NCBI RefSeq assembly: GCF_000970085.1 | Contig: NZ_CP009506.1 | Location: forward strand, 1,736,001-1,800,000 | From: Methanosarcina siciliae T4/M | GTDB taxonomy: Archaea > Halobacteriota > Methanosarcinia > Methanosarcinales > Methanosarcinaceae | Reading direction: 5' to 3' | Length of the DNA stretch: 64,000 nt | The notes under the pieces: model-generated | Databases searched by the model: none | Told to the model about the DNA's origin: nothing | What the model saw: the letters and a program-made list of their open reading frames with translations, nothing else | Translations under genes and position numbers: made by a program | Shown here: piece after piece, positions 18,461-27,948 of the stretch | Layout of the letters: each line of letters starts with the position of its first letter | How positions within the stretch are numbered: the stretch's first letter is position 1

Positions 18461-18861
18461 ATTCTCCACTCATGAATCTCAAGATTCTTCTGCCGTTCCA
18501 GGTCTTTGCCGAAAAGAAAGGGGTATCCCGTATAGTTGCAGAGACTCGTGAAGGTTCTTTCGGACTCCTGCCACACCGGCTTGATTGTGTTGCGGCTCTG
18601 GAACCCGGGATTTTAATCTACGAAACCGAGGCAGAAGGAGAAGTTTATGTGGCTGTTGATGAAGGCATACTGGTCAAGGCAGGTAAGGAAGTACTGGTCT
18701 CGGTGCGCAGCGCCATTGTCGGGACTGACCTCAGCCAGTTAAGGGAGGCAGTGGAAAGAGAGTTTTTGACCCTGGACGAAAGCGAGAAAAAAATGCGTTC
18801 AGTGATGACAAAATTAGAAATCGGGCTTATGCGCCGCTTAGCGGAGTTTCGGAATGACTGA
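18457..18861 (+). CDS. atpC: N-ATPase epsilon subunit
   Basis: 134 residues with the beta-sandwich of F1 epsilon (LKILLPFQVFAEKKGVSRIV, then GSFGLLPHRLD) and a C-terminal helical hairpin. It overlaps the beta gene by four bases (ATGA) and the next gene by eight, indicating translational coupling. It belongs to the central stalk and would regulate ATP hydrolysis. Confidence 0.92.
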   Translation: MNSPLMNLKILLPFQVFAEKKGVSRIVAETREGSFGLLPHRLDCVAALEPGILIYETEAEGEVYVAVDEGILVKAGKEVLVSVRSAIVGTDLSQLREAVEREFLTLDESEKKMRSVMTKLEIGLMRRLAEFRND

Positions 18862-19192
18862 CAGATCGAAAGAGAAACCCTCAAAGGCTGAGCCCCCCCT
18901 GGCCCGCCATGTCGGGACAAAAGCTAAACGCAAACTCAAAGCGCAGCGTGAAGTGAATCGGACTGTCTGGCTCGGTCTGGGTATGATGGGGCTTATCGGC
19001 TGGTCCGTGGCAATTCCCACACTGCTTGGGGCGGTCCTTGGGCTCTGGCTGGACAAAAACTATCCAGAGAGCTTTTCCTGGACGCTTACACTGCTTATTA
19101 TAGGCCTGCTTGCAGGCTGCTTGAATGCATGGCATTGGATAGCCAGGGAGCATAAGGAAATCCGGGAAGAAGAGGAGGATAACAATGAGTGA
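18854..19192 (+). CDS. atpQ: N-ATPase accessory subunit AtpQ
   Basis: 112 residues: a basic, hydrophilic N-terminus of about 40 residues, two membrane helices (about 38-62 and 72-92) and an acidic tail. Position and topology match AtpQ of N-ATPase operons, an AtpI/AtpZ-like protein. It probably helps to assemble the c-ring. It overlaps the genes on both sides. Confidence 0.85.
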   Translation: MTDRSKEKPSKAEPPLARHVGTKAKRKLKAQREVNRTVWLGLGMMGLIGWSVAIPTLLGAVLGLWLDKNYPESFSWTLTLLIIGLLAGCLNAWHWIAREHKEIREEEEDNNE

Positions 19193-19499
19193 AGTTTTCA
19201 ATCTGATTCTCGCACTGGGAGCTGGCTTTTTGCTCGGGGCTTTTTTCTTCGGCGGTCTCTGGTGGACTGTTCGGAGGGGCCTTTCATCCGGACAACCTGT
19301 ACTCTGGTTCTTCGGTAGTCTACTGCTGCGGACGGGCATTACTGTTGCTGGGTTTTACTTTGCTTCGGGCGGACATTGGGATAGACTGCTCATGTGCTTA
19401 CTCGGATTTTTCATTATGCGCCATATAGTGACCAGGCTCACCAGAATTCCGGAGGAAGAGTCGAACCAATTGACAAAGGAGGCCGGGAATGCGACTTAG
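19185..19499 (+). CDS. atpR: N-ATPase accessory subunit AtpR
   Basis: 104 residues with three membrane helices. It includes GAGFLLGAFFFGGLWWTVRRG and a membrane Arg in LLLRTGITVAGFYF. AtpR is special to N-ATPases; its buried Arg residues are thought to interact with the c subunit carboxylate during assembly. GAGGAGG precedes the start, and the gene overlaps both neighbours. Confidence 0.86.
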   Translation: MSEVFNLILALGAGFLLGAFFFGGLWWTVRRGLSSGQPVLWFFGSLLLRTGITVAGFYFASGGHWDRLLMCLLGFFIMRHIVTRLTRIPEEESNQLTKEAGNAT

Positions 19500-20193
19500 T
19501 CCTGATGAGCTGATTTTCTGGCAGTACGGCTTCATCAAACTCAACGCTACGATTGTGTATACATGGGTACTGATGCTGATAATGGTAATCGGTTCAAAAA
19601 TTATTACAGACAAACTTTCCCCTGATCTGAAACGTTCCCGCTGGCAGGATCTGCTGGAAATCATTGTCACGGGTATTTTAAAACAAATAGAAGATGTGGG
19701 GCTGGAGCGGCCGCAGAAGTATCTGGGCTTTCTGGGCACGCTCTTTCTGTTTATTGCCGTTGCAAATCTCTGCATCATTATTCCGGGCTATGAACCCCCA
19801 ACAGGCTCTCTCTCTACCACGGCTGCGCTCGCACTATGCGTATTTGTGGCCGTACCAATTTTCGGTATAGAAGAGCAGGGGCTTGGGAGCTATCTCAGGT
19901 CGTACACGGAACCGACTATCCTCATGCTGCCATTTAATATCATCAGCGAACTTTCCCGCACGCTGGCTCTGGCAATCCGTCTGTTCGGGAACGTTATGAG
20001 CGGGTCTATGCTTGTCGCCATCCTGCTGACAATAGCCCCGTTCATTTTTCCGATAATAATGACCGCTCTTGGCTTGCTCATCGGCATGGTCCAGGCCTAC
20101 ATTTTCAGTGTCCTGGCTACGGTTTACATTACTGCCGCTACGCGAACAAGCAAGTCCAGACGGGAAACCGGAGAGCAAGAATTGAAACAATAA
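19489..20193 (+). CDS. atpB: N-ATPase Fo subunit a
   Basis: 234 residues with five to six membrane helices. LALAIRLFGNVMSG contains the essential Arg that faces the ion-binding carboxylate of the c-ring. The final helix (GLLIGMVQAYIFSVLATVYI) is also typical of subunit a. It forms the ion half-channels. AAAGGAGG precedes the ATG, which lies inside the end of atpR. Confidence 0.92.
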   Translation: MRLSPDELIFWQYGFIKLNATIVYTWVLMLIMVIGSKIITDKLSPDLKRSRWQDLLEIIVTGILKQIEDVGLERPQKYLGFLGTLFLFIAVANLCIIIPGYEPPTGSLSTTAALALCVFVAVPIFGIEEQGLGSYLRSYTEPTILMLPFNIISELSRTLALAIRLFGNVMSGSMLVAILLTIAPFIFPIIMTALGLLIGMVQAYIFSVLATVYITAATRTSKSRRETGEQELKQ

Positions 20194-20217
20194 CTCTTGA
20201 CGACAGGAGGAGACACC

Positions 20218-20493
20218 ATGACTCTTGATACTTATACGACTGTAATCGCGGTGGCATCAATTGCCACCTCCGGCTTAACGATAGGCATTGGAGTTCTCGG
20301 GCCTGCAATTGGGGAAGGGCGGGCTGTTGCAACGGCGCTAAGTTCCCTGGCACAGCAACCCGATGCTTCCGCAACCATTACCAGGACCCTTTTCGTGGGC
20401 CTGGCTATGATAGAGTCCCTGTCTATCTATTGTTTTGTGGTCTCGATGATTCTGATCTTCGCCAATCCATTCTGGAATACAGCAATTGCCTGA
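20218..20493 (+). CDS. atpE: N-ATPase Fo subunit c (rotor proteolipid)
   Basis: 91 residues forming a two-helix hairpin with the polar loop QQPDA at 46-50. Carboxylates lie in both helices: E33 in GPAIGEG and E66 in AMIESLSIY. E66-S67 and Y71 match the pattern of Na+-binding c subunits; E33 sits where Na+ types usually have Gln. Na+ (or H+) coupling is inferred from this. The ATG at 20218 follows AGGAGG; an upstream ATG at 20197 is unlikely. Confidence 0.92.
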   Translation: MTLDTYTTVIAVASIATSGLTIGIGVLGPAIGEGRAVATALSSLAQQPDASATITRTLFVGLAMIESLSIYCFVVSMILIFANPFWNTAIA

Positions 20494-20513
20494 GCTGCAG
20501 AGGAACACCGTCC

Positions 20514-21485
20514 ATGCTGATCGATTGGTTCACTGTTATTGCTCAGGTGCTTAACTTCCTCATACTGGTGTGGTTGCTGAAGCGCTTCCTTTACAGGCCT
20601 ATTCTCAACGCTATCGATGCGCGTGAGAAGAGGGTCGCAGCTGAACTTGCAGATGCCGATGCGAAAGAGGCAGAGGCGCAAAAAGAAAAAGAAGAGTTCA
20701 GGCGTAAGAACGAAGAGTTCGACCGGCAGCGTGCTGCACTCCTGAACAGGGCAAAGGATGAAGCGAAAGCCGAAAGTCAGCGGCTTTTCGAAAAAGTCCG
20801 GAAAGAAGCCTCCGATTTGAGGGCAAAGCAGCAGGAGACATTGAGAAATGACAAACGGAACTTAAATCGAGCAATCAGCCGGCGGGCTCAGCAGGAAGTC
20901 TTTGCTATTGCTCGAAAAGCACTGCAGGACCTGGCTGGAAGGGAGCTGGAAGAACGCACAGTTGACACGTTTGCCAAAAAGTTGCGCGAACTTGGAGGTA
21001 AAGAGAAAGAGCAGCTGGTCTCTGTGCTTGCCACGGCTTCAAGCCCGGTGCTTGTTCGCACTGCATTCGATCTTCCGCAGGCGCAGCGTGACCTGGTAAA
21101 AAAGACGATTAAAGAAACTCTTGGCATCGAGGTTCAAGCCCGTTTCGAGACCGTACCGGATCTTGTCAGTGGTATTGAGTTAACCGCAAACGGGCAAAAA
21201 GTGGCCTGGAGCATCGCAGGTTATCTCTCATCGCTGGAAGAAGGCATAGATGAGCTCCTGCAAGAGCAACCCCGGAGTGAGGCCCGGACCGAACCTGTGC
21301 TTAAACAGGGTGAAACTGAGTCGAAAACCGAACCCAAGGCCAGAGCCAGGTCTGAGTCAACATCTGATATATCTGAGCCTGAACAGAAATCTGAGCCTGA
21401 ACAGAAATCTGAACCTGAACAGGAATCTGGGACAGGACCGGAATCTGAGACTAAAATAGTAAATCCCGAACCGGAGTCCGAATAA
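20514..21485 (+). CDS. atpF: N-ATPase Fo subunit b with delta-like C-terminal region
   Basis: 323 residues, much longer than a usual b subunit (about 160). One N-terminal membrane helix (FTVIAQVLNFLILVWLLKRF) leads to a long charged coiled coil to about residue 130. A region at about 160-245 (VSGIELTANGQKVAWSIAGY) resembles the C-terminal domain of the delta/OSCP subunit. The last 60 residues are a Glu/Pro/Ser tail with EPEQKS repeats. No separate delta gene exists in the operon, so this protein probably does both jobs. AGAGGAA precedes the ATG at 20514. Confidence 0.88.
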   Translation: MLIDWFTVIAQVLNFLILVWLLKRFLYRPILNAIDAREKRVAAELADADAKEAEAQKEKEEFRRKNEEFDRQRAALLNRAKDEAKAESQRLFEKVRKEASDLRAKQQETLRNDKRNLNRAISRRAQQEVFAIARKALQDLAGRELEERTVDTFAKKLRELGGKEKEQLVSVLATASSPVLVRTAFDLPQAQRDLVKKTIKETLGIEVQARFETVPDLVSGIELTANGQKVAWSIAGYLSSLEEGIDELLQEQPRSEARTEPVLKQGETESKTEPKARARSESTSDISEPEQKSEPEQKSEPEQESGTGPESETKIVNPEPESE

Positions 21486-21498
21486 CGAGTCGATTAAC

Positions 21499-23094
21499 AT
21501 GGAACCTGAAAGTCTAAAGGATGTTTTTAACAACGCTTTTAATGAAATAAACCAGGTGCGTAAATCATCCGCTCCGACTCTCACTCCACGGGAAGTGGGC
21601 ACTATCCTGACAGTCTCCACAGACATCGCCAATGTCTCCGGCCTCCCCGGTGTGGGTTACGAGGAGCTTGTCAAGTTCCCGGGCGACGTGTTCGGGATTG
21701 CGTTTAATGTGGACGAAAAAGAAATCGGGGTCATTCTACTGGGTGAATACTCACATCTGCATGCGGGAGATGAAGTCGAACGCACCGGCCGGGTTATGGA
21801 TGTGGCCGTAGGTGAAGGCCTGCTCGGGCGCGTTATCGACCCTCTCGGTCGGCCACTCGATGGTAAAGGATCTGTAGTCTCCAGCAATCGCTTGCCTATC
21901 GAACGCCCCAGCGCGCACATTATGGATCGTGCTCCAGTCAAAGTGCCTCTCCAGACCGGCATCAAAGTTATCGATGCATTGATACCGGTCGGACGCGGCC
22001 AGCGAGAGTTGATCCTGGGCGACCGCCAGACTGGCAAGACCGCAATTGCAATCGATACCATCCTTAACCAGCGCGATTACAATGTCCTGTGCGTTTATTG
22101 CGCCATAGGTCAGCGCGCATCAGCAGTTGCCAGGGCAGTAGCAACCCTGCGAGAAAAGGGTGCAATGGATTATACCGTTGTCGTCGTGACCGAAGGCAAC
22201 GATCCGTCCGGTCTGACCTATATCGCTCCTTACGCTGCGACCAGCATTGCGGAGTATTTTATGGAAGCGGGCCGGGATGTGCTGATCGTTTACGACGATT
22301 TAACCAATCATGCACGCGCTTATCGCGAACTCTCCCTCCTCCTTCGACGTCCTCCGGGGCGCGAAGCATATCCGGGCGATATCTTTTATATCCACTCACG
22401 GTTACTGGAACGTGCAACCCATCTGCTCGACGAACTCGGGGGTGGTTCACTTACCGCACTTCCTATTATCGAAACCGAAGCCCAGAATATTGCCGCCTAT
22501 ATTCCAACTAACCTTATTTCTATCACTGACGGGCAGATCTATCTTTCACCCTCGCTTTTCGAACTAGGGGTGCTGCCTGCAGTTGATGTCGGCAAATCCG
22601 TTTCTCGTGTAGGCGGCAAAGCACAACTTGCTGTTTACCGCGGGGTGGCCGGTTCCCTGAAACTTGCCTATTCACAGTTTGAAGAACTCGAAGCGTTTAC
22701 CCGGTTTGGCGCCAGGCTTGATGAAAACACCCGCAAGATTATCGAGCATGGGCGAAGAATCCGTGCCCTTCTCAAGCAGCCGGAATTCTCTCCTGTACCC
22801 GTGCCCGAACAAATCGTCATCCTGCTTGCGCTGGATGCAAGACTCTTTGACAGCGTGCCGCTTGACCGGATAATAGACGCTGAACATTCCCTGCGTGAGG
22901 CTGTCGTGGATATCCCGGCGGAAGTACGCGAGCGATTCAATGCCGATGCAGAATTGAGCAACAAGGACCGTGAAATAATTTTTGAGATTGCACGCAAAGC
23001 AGTAGAACGCTTCCAGCCTGAGTCCAAACCTGTTACTAAGCCGGAAGTCAAAACCGAAGCCAAATCCAGGCAGGAAAATATGGAAAACTTATGA
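21499..23094 (+). CDS. atpA: N-ATPase alpha subunit
   Basis: 531 residues. It shows the alpha-subunit nucleotide loop GDRQTGKTAIAID, the arginine-finger region (SVSRVGGKAQ) and the usual C-terminal helices, with an extra Lys/Glu-rich tail. It forms the non-catalytic sites of the hexamer with beta. It overlaps the gamma gene by four bases. Confidence 0.94.
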   Translation: MEPESLKDVFNNAFNEINQVRKSSAPTLTPREVGTILTVSTDIANVSGLPGVGYEELVKFPGDVFGIAFNVDEKEIGVILLGEYSHLHAGDEVERTGRVMDVAVGEGLLGRVIDPLGRPLDGKGSVVSSNRLPIERPSAHIMDRAPVKVPLQTGIKVIDALIPVGRGQRELILGDRQTGKTAIAIDTILNQRDYNVLCVYCAIGQRASAVARAVATLREKGAMDYTVVVVTEGNDPSGLTYIAPYAATSIAEYFMEAGRDVLIVYDDLTNHARAYRELSLLLRRPPGREAYPGDIFYIHSRLLERATHLLDELGGGSLTALPIIETEAQNIAAYIPTNLISITDGQIYLSPSLFELGVLPAVDVGKSVSRVGGKAQLAVYRGVAGSLKLAYSQFEELEAFTRFGARLDENTRKIIEHGRRIRALLKQPEFSPVPVPEQIVILLALDARLFDSVPLDRIIDAEHSLREAVVDIPAEVRERFNADAELSNKDREIIFEIARKAVERFQPESKPVTKPEVKTEAKSRQENMENL

Positions 23095-23987
23095 GCGAAA
23101 CCACGGAAAGTCTGCGCAAAAAGATCGATAGAGCAAACGAGCTTCAATCCGTCGTCCGTACGATGAAAGCCCTGGCGGCCTCAAGTATAGGGCAATACGA
23201 GAAATCGGTGAGTTCGCTGTCTGATTACTATCGCACAGTGGAACTGGGATTGGAGGTGTGCTTTCGGGAAATTGCACTTTCCGTTCCCGCAGGGCGTCCA
23301 GAGCCGAAGAATTCCGGTAGTGTTGCTGCGGTCGTGTTCGGTTCGGATCAGGGACTTGTGGGCCAGTTCAATGACATTATAGCCGATTATGCGGTCAAGA
23401 AACTGGCGGATTTGCCGGGCAAGCCCCGGGTCTGGGCTGTCGGGGAACGTGTTTATTCGCGGTTGACAGATGCGGGTTTGCCCCTGATCGGACTCTTTAC
23501 AGTCCCGAATTCCGTCAAAGGTATTACTCCGCTCATAGGACAGATTCTTGTGGAAAACGAAAAATTCCGCAACAAGGATGAAAACGCTGAACTTCACCTG
23601 TTTTACAACCGCCACAAAACCCGAGCTACCTATGAGCCTGTTAGTCAGCGCCTGCTGCCCCTGGACGAGACCTGGCGGCGCGATCTGGTTAAAAGTCCCT
23701 GGCCAACAAAGAACCTGCCTGAGATAATGGGAGATCGCACGGAGACTTTGAGGGCACTCATCCGGGAATATCTTTTCGTTTCTCTTTTCCGGGCATGTGC
23801 CGAGTCTCTTACGAGTGAAAATGCAAGCCGTCTGGCTGCGATGCAGCGCGCTGAAAAAAATATCGATGAATTACTGGAAGATTTCAGAGGGTCATTTTAC
23901 CGCCTGCGCCAGAGTGGAATTGACGAAGAACTGTTTGAAGTCATCGCCGGCTTTGAAGCGCTGTCCCGATCTCATAGTTCCGACTGA
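23091..23987 (+). CDS. atpG: N-ATPase gamma subunit
   Basis: 298 residues. The N-terminal helix (ESLRKKIDRANELQSVVRTM followed by KALAA) and the C-terminal helix (NASRLAAMQRAEKNIDELL) form the rotor coiled coil. GSDQGLVGQFN is the conserved gamma core. The gene ends the operon; a hairpin around 24055-24085 (TCGGATAA/TTTCCGA) may stop transcription. Confidence 0.92.
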   Translation: MSETTESLRKKIDRANELQSVVRTMKALAASSIGQYEKSVSSLSDYYRTVELGLEVCFREIALSVPAGRPEPKNSGSVAAVVFGSDQGLVGQFNDIIADYAVKKLADLPGKPRVWAVGERVYSRLTDAGLPLIGLFTVPNSVKGITPLIGQILVENEKFRNKDENAELHLFYNRHKTRATYEPVSQRLLPLDETWRRDLVKSPWPTKNLPEIMGDRTETLRALIREYLFVSLFRACAESLTSENASRLAAMQRAEKNIDELLEDFRGSFYRLRQSGIDEELFEVIAGFEALSRSHSSD

Positions 23988-24100
23988 AGGGAAACTTTCA
24001 GGTATCACAACCTTATCTATACATGATCTGTGCAGAAAGTGAGAAATAGCAGATTTTACTCTTCGGATAATTATTTATTTTCCGAAATAAACTTTATATT

Positions 24101-25303
24101 ATGAGCTGGTATGGGATAGATGCGGTGGATAAGGCTGTTTCAAGAACAAGAACAGCCCTTTTCGAGCCTTTCGATTTCTGGAAATGGGTAAAGCTTGCAA
24201 TCATCATCTTTTTTGTTGGCGGGATGGGATACAATTACGGAGGTTCGGGCACCAACTATCAGCTGAGCTCCGAAGATGTCAGAAACGATATCTTGAACAT
24301 TGATCCGGGAAGGATCGTTGACTTTCCTTCCGGCATATCCTGGCTTGGCCTTAATTATACTGAGTCAACCTCTTTCCTGGGAATTATAGCTGCAATAATA
24401 GCTTTTTTTCTTCTTTTAGCTCTGATTTTTTCCTATATTTCCAGTGTCATGGAGTTTGTTTTTGTGGAATCACTGGTAAAGAACGAGGTATTTTTCTGGG
24501 CTTATTCAAAAAAATTCATGGGTAAGGGTTTCAATCTTTTACTCGTACGTTTAGCCCTTGCGCTGATTTTCTTTGTACTCTTTGCACTGGCTTTCCTGCC
24601 TTTTATTTCGATAATCCTCAAGGAGTCCTCTGACTTTTCTTTTCCTCTTTTGATAGGTGGACTATTCTGGTTTTTTGTTGTAGTTATTCTGCTTGCCCTG
24701 CTCGGAGCAGTCGTAAATTCCTTCATAAGTCTTGCAATTCCCCTCGCCATTTACAGGGAAACCGGTATTCTTTCGGCTTTGAAGATGGTCTACAAGAATT
24801 TCAGAAAAAGCTGGCAGCAAGTCCTGGTTTACTGGTTTATCAGAATCCTTCTAGGAATCGGGGTAACCATCCTGGCAGTAATCATTTTCGGACTGCTGGT
24901 ACTGGGACTGATTATTCTTTTCCTTATTATCGACGGAATTCTGTATTTCCTCCTCTCGACTTTCATATCAGAGCCCCTTAACTGGATACTCCTTATCCCC
25001 CTCGCCATTGTAGAACTGCTGCTGATCTTCGTAACTCTGATGTTGCTGAGCGTACCACTTGTAGTTTTCCTGAAGTACCATTTGCTTAGCTTCCTTGAAG
25101 CCTGGTTTGCCGACGCAAATATTCCTTTCTTCGACAAAGTTACCGGAGAACCGGAAACAGGAATCGGGCCGGGACCGGATGAATCGATATCATCTGAACC
25201 AAAGTCAGATGAACTGGAATCCGGTGGATTTGAATCCGGTAAATCGGAGCAAGATGAATCTAAGTCAGGTGAATTGGAACCTGAAATATCTGAAACCGGT
25301 TAA
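24101..25303 (+). CDS. Uncharacterised multi-pass membrane protein
   Basis: 400 residues. About six to seven hydrophobic helices lie between residues 28 and 345, starting with WKWVKLAIIIFFVGGMGYNY. The N-terminus (SWYGIDAVDKAVSRT) is typical of a family common in methanogens and haloarchaea but of unknown role. The last 50 residues form an acidic tail of ESG/KSDE-type repeats. No clear ribosome site precedes the ATG, and a TATATT lies directly upstream, so the message may be leaderless. Confidence 0.75.
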   Translation: MSWYGIDAVDKAVSRTRTALFEPFDFWKWVKLAIIIFFVGGMGYNYGGSGTNYQLSSEDVRNDILNIDPGRIVDFPSGISWLGLNYTESTSFLGIIAAIIAFFLLLALIFSYISSVMEFVFVESLVKNEVFFWAYSKKFMGKGFNLLLVRLALALIFFVLFALAFLPFISIILKESSDFSFPLLIGGLFWFFVVVILLALLGAVVNSFISLAIPLAIYRETGILSALKMVYKNFRKSWQQVLVYWFIRILLGIGVTILAVIIFGLLVLGLIILFLIIDGILYFLLSTFISEPLNWILLIPLAIVELLLIFVTLMLLSVPLVVFLKYHLLSFLEAWFADANIPFFDKVTGEPETGIGPGPDESISSEPKSDELESGGFESGKSEQDESKSGELEPEISETG

Positions 25304-25592
25304 TCAAAGCCTGTGATTTTCAGGTAATAATATAGCTTCCTGATCTAACTGTGATCTGGTAGAAACCTGACGGATTTCTCTGTATCCGCAGCGTAAAAAT
25401 CCGGGAGTTGATAAACATGATTACGACTCGCCAAATCCTTGTATCATGTTCATCAAGCATATTAGCTACTTTTAGGTATAAGGAAAATATAAAAATGAAC
25501 ACTGTTAAATGCTAAAGTCAATTATACTCAATGATAGATAAGCACACATATTCCACAATGAATTTTACAGAAATTATTCAAGGGAGCCTGTT

Positions 25593-27074
25593 ATGAATCT
25601 TAAAAACTTAATTTGTTTTTTTTTGTTGATTGTAATTGCGACTGTCACCGGTCCCGGATGCGTCTCTGAGGGCGATAACATGTCTGAAGAGGAAACCGGA
25701 AACATCGAAGACATTGAAGGTCTCTGGCTTGGAACACTTCAGGTTCAGGCCGGAATGGAATTAAGGCTTTTATTTAATATTTCAACCATGTCTGATGGCT
25801 CTGTTAATGCCACCATGGACAGCCTTGACCAGGAAGTTAGCGGCATCCCTGTAGAGTCGGTTAACTATAAGGATAGAAATCTGCGCCTGGGAGTGAAATC
25901 TGTTGGAGGCGTTTTTGAAGGGAAACTTAAAGGGGACGGAAAAACTCTCGAAGGAGAATGGAAACAGTTAGGGTCAACTTTTCCGCTTGTACTTTCCCGT
26001 ATTGAGGAAAAACCTGACACTCGCAGAGCCCAGGACCCTGTTAAACCCTATCCTTACGATGAAGAAGAAGTCTTTTATGAAAATACAGAAGCAGGAGTAA
26101 CGCTGGCAGGGACTTTAACCCTCCCCCGTTCGGAGGAGCCGTTTCCGGCAGTAATTCTCATAACAGGTTCAGGTGCCCAGAACCGGGATGAAGAGATTAT
26201 GGGACACCGCCCGTTCCTTGTGCTTTCGGATTATCTGACCCGTCGGGGTATTGCCGTCCTCCGGATCGACGACCGGGGTGTCGGAGGGTCAACCGGAAGC
26301 TTCTCGCAGGCCACTACCGAAGATTTTGCAGGGGATGTGCTCGCCGGGATTGAGTACCTGAAAAGCCGCGAAGAAATAGACCCTTCCCGGATCGGGCTTA
26401 TCGGGCACAGCGAAGGAGGCTTGATTGCCCCGATAGTGGCTGTGAAGTCACCTGATGTTGCATTCATAGTGCTGATGGCAGGCCCGGGTATTCCCGGAGA
26501 AGAGATTCTGTACCTCCAGAGCGATCTTATTTCCAGGGTAGAAGGTGTAGACAATGAAACTATAGCCCGGAATTATGCGTTTATGAAAAGCGTGTACTCT
26601 GTGGCAAAAGAGGAACAGAATGATACTATTGCCGCAGAAAAACTTCGGAAGCTTATAATGGATGAAGTGGCAAACATGAGCGAAGAAGAAAAACAGAAAT
26701 CCGGCTACTCTGAAGCTAACTTGGATGTCCGGGTTAACGCTCAGGTCCAGACTCTCATCTCGCCCTGGATGCGCTTTTTCCTGACATACGACCCAAAACC
26801 TACCTTGATGCAGGTTAAATGCCCTGTTCTTGCGATAAACGGTGAAAAAGACCTCCAGGTGCCGCCTGAAGAAAATCTGAAGGCAATCGAGGAAGCCCTC
26901 AAAGCAGGAGGGAATGAGGACTACACGGTAAAGGAACTGCCAGGGCTCAATCATTTATTCCAGACCGCTCAGACAGGGTCTCCTTCCGAGTACGCGACTA
27001 TTGAAGAAACAATCTCTCCGACTGCTTTGGAAGTGATAGGGGACTGGATTTCGGAGCACACGCAGGAAAAGTGA
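25593..27074 (+). CDS. Secreted or lipid-anchored alpha/beta hydrolase
   Basis: 493 residues. A signal sequence ends in a lipobox-like TGPGC (Cys23). Residues 40-140 form a beta-rich domain (GLWLGTLQV, then LEGEWKQLGS) often found before these hydrolases. From about residue 165 an alpha/beta hydrolase follows: GSGAQNRDE, DDRGVGGS, the nucleophile elbow GHSEGG with Ser273, an acid near INGEKD and the His in LPGLNHLF. It is probably an esterase or peptidase acting outside the cell. GGGAG precedes the ATG. Confidence 0.87.
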   Translation: MNLKNLICFFLLIVIATVTGPGCVSEGDNMSEEETGNIEDIEGLWLGTLQVQAGMELRLLFNISTMSDGSVNATMDSLDQEVSGIPVESVNYKDRNLRLGVKSVGGVFEGKLKGDGKTLEGEWKQLGSTFPLVLSRIEEKPDTRRAQDPVKPYPYDEEEVFYENTEAGVTLAGTLTLPRSEEPFPAVILITGSGAQNRDEEIMGHRPFLVLSDYLTRRGIAVLRIDDRGVGGSTGSFSQATTEDFAGDVLAGIEYLKSREEIDPSRIGLIGHSEGGLIAPIVAVKSPDVAFIVLMAGPGIPGEEILYLQSDLISRVEGVDNETIARNYAFMKSVYSVAKEEQNDTIAAEKLRKLIMDEVANMSEEEKQKSGYSEANLDVRVNAQVQTLISPWMRFFLTYDPKPTLMQVKCPVLAINGEKDLQVPPEENLKAIEEALKAGGNEDYTVKELPGLNHLFQTAQTGSPSEYATIEETISPTALEVIGDWISEHTQEK

Positions 27075-27301
27075 TCCGACAGGTAACCACCGGGAAAAGA
27101 GTGTTTTAGGAGGGTGGGAGAGTATTAGTGTACAGGAGGAAATGAAGACATTTTATTGCCACGAAATGTCATTTTCTTTCAGTATTTTTCCCTGTATCCT
27201 TCCTTCTCCTCTCCTTTTCCTTATTTCTCCTTTCCTTTATCCTTATTTTTCCTCATTTTTCCTCATTTTTCCTCATTTTTCCTTTATTTGATTTACAGCA
27301 G

Positions 27302-27601
27302 ATGTTCGGGCACTGGCTGTACGGCTGGCTCGTGGACCGCTTCCCGTACCTGTATCAAAAATTCATCAAAACACCTTTTGAACTAAAAATAGAGGACAAA
27401 AATTATCACCTTCGCATTGAAAAGATCCATGAGAAAGCAAGAGAGTTCATCGACAAAGAAAGGCTGGATTACCTGATTATGGGACATACTCATGAGCCTG
27501 TAGGAGATGACGGCAAACTCTTTGACTGCGGGGATATGATTGATAGCCTTACCTACGTGGTGATTGAAGATGGAAAGCCCAGGCTTGAACAAATGCCCTG
27601 A
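27302..27601 (+). pseudogene. Remnant of a metallophosphoesterase (C-terminal part only)
   Basis: The frame encodes about 99 residues ending like LpxH-type calcineurin phosphoesterases: a helical cap region, then LIMGHTHEPV and a short beta end (LFDCGDMIDSLTYV). The N-terminal half with the first metal ligands (DxH, GDxxD, GNH[DE]) is missing. Immediately upstream is a T-rich run with CCTCATTTTT repeats (about 27245-27285). It looks like a 5' truncated gene. A GHTH-only small protein is possible but less likely. Confidence 0.7.
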
Positions 27602-27948
27602 GGAGATGAAAAACGCCCATAGATTGTGAAGTCTGGTTGTCAGGGGGTTAGGTTCCGGAATTTCTAACCTGATCAATTCTTTTTTTCAAAAATATAACCC
27701 CTGAAGTGACAGATGAAATAGCTGTTGTTTCTGGAGGGGATATAACATGATCTCTAACATAATCTACGTTAATTTTGAATTTAGAGTATTATAACGTTTT
27801 ATGGCAGAAACTAAAGTCTGGTCAAGCTTTAATCCTTTTTTCCACCTTATCTTAAATCCTTATTATAAGTATATTTACATTTTTAGACACTCTATATTTT
27901 TTGGTCACGAATATTTTCATATCAACGTAAAAAAGAGGAGGAAAATAT

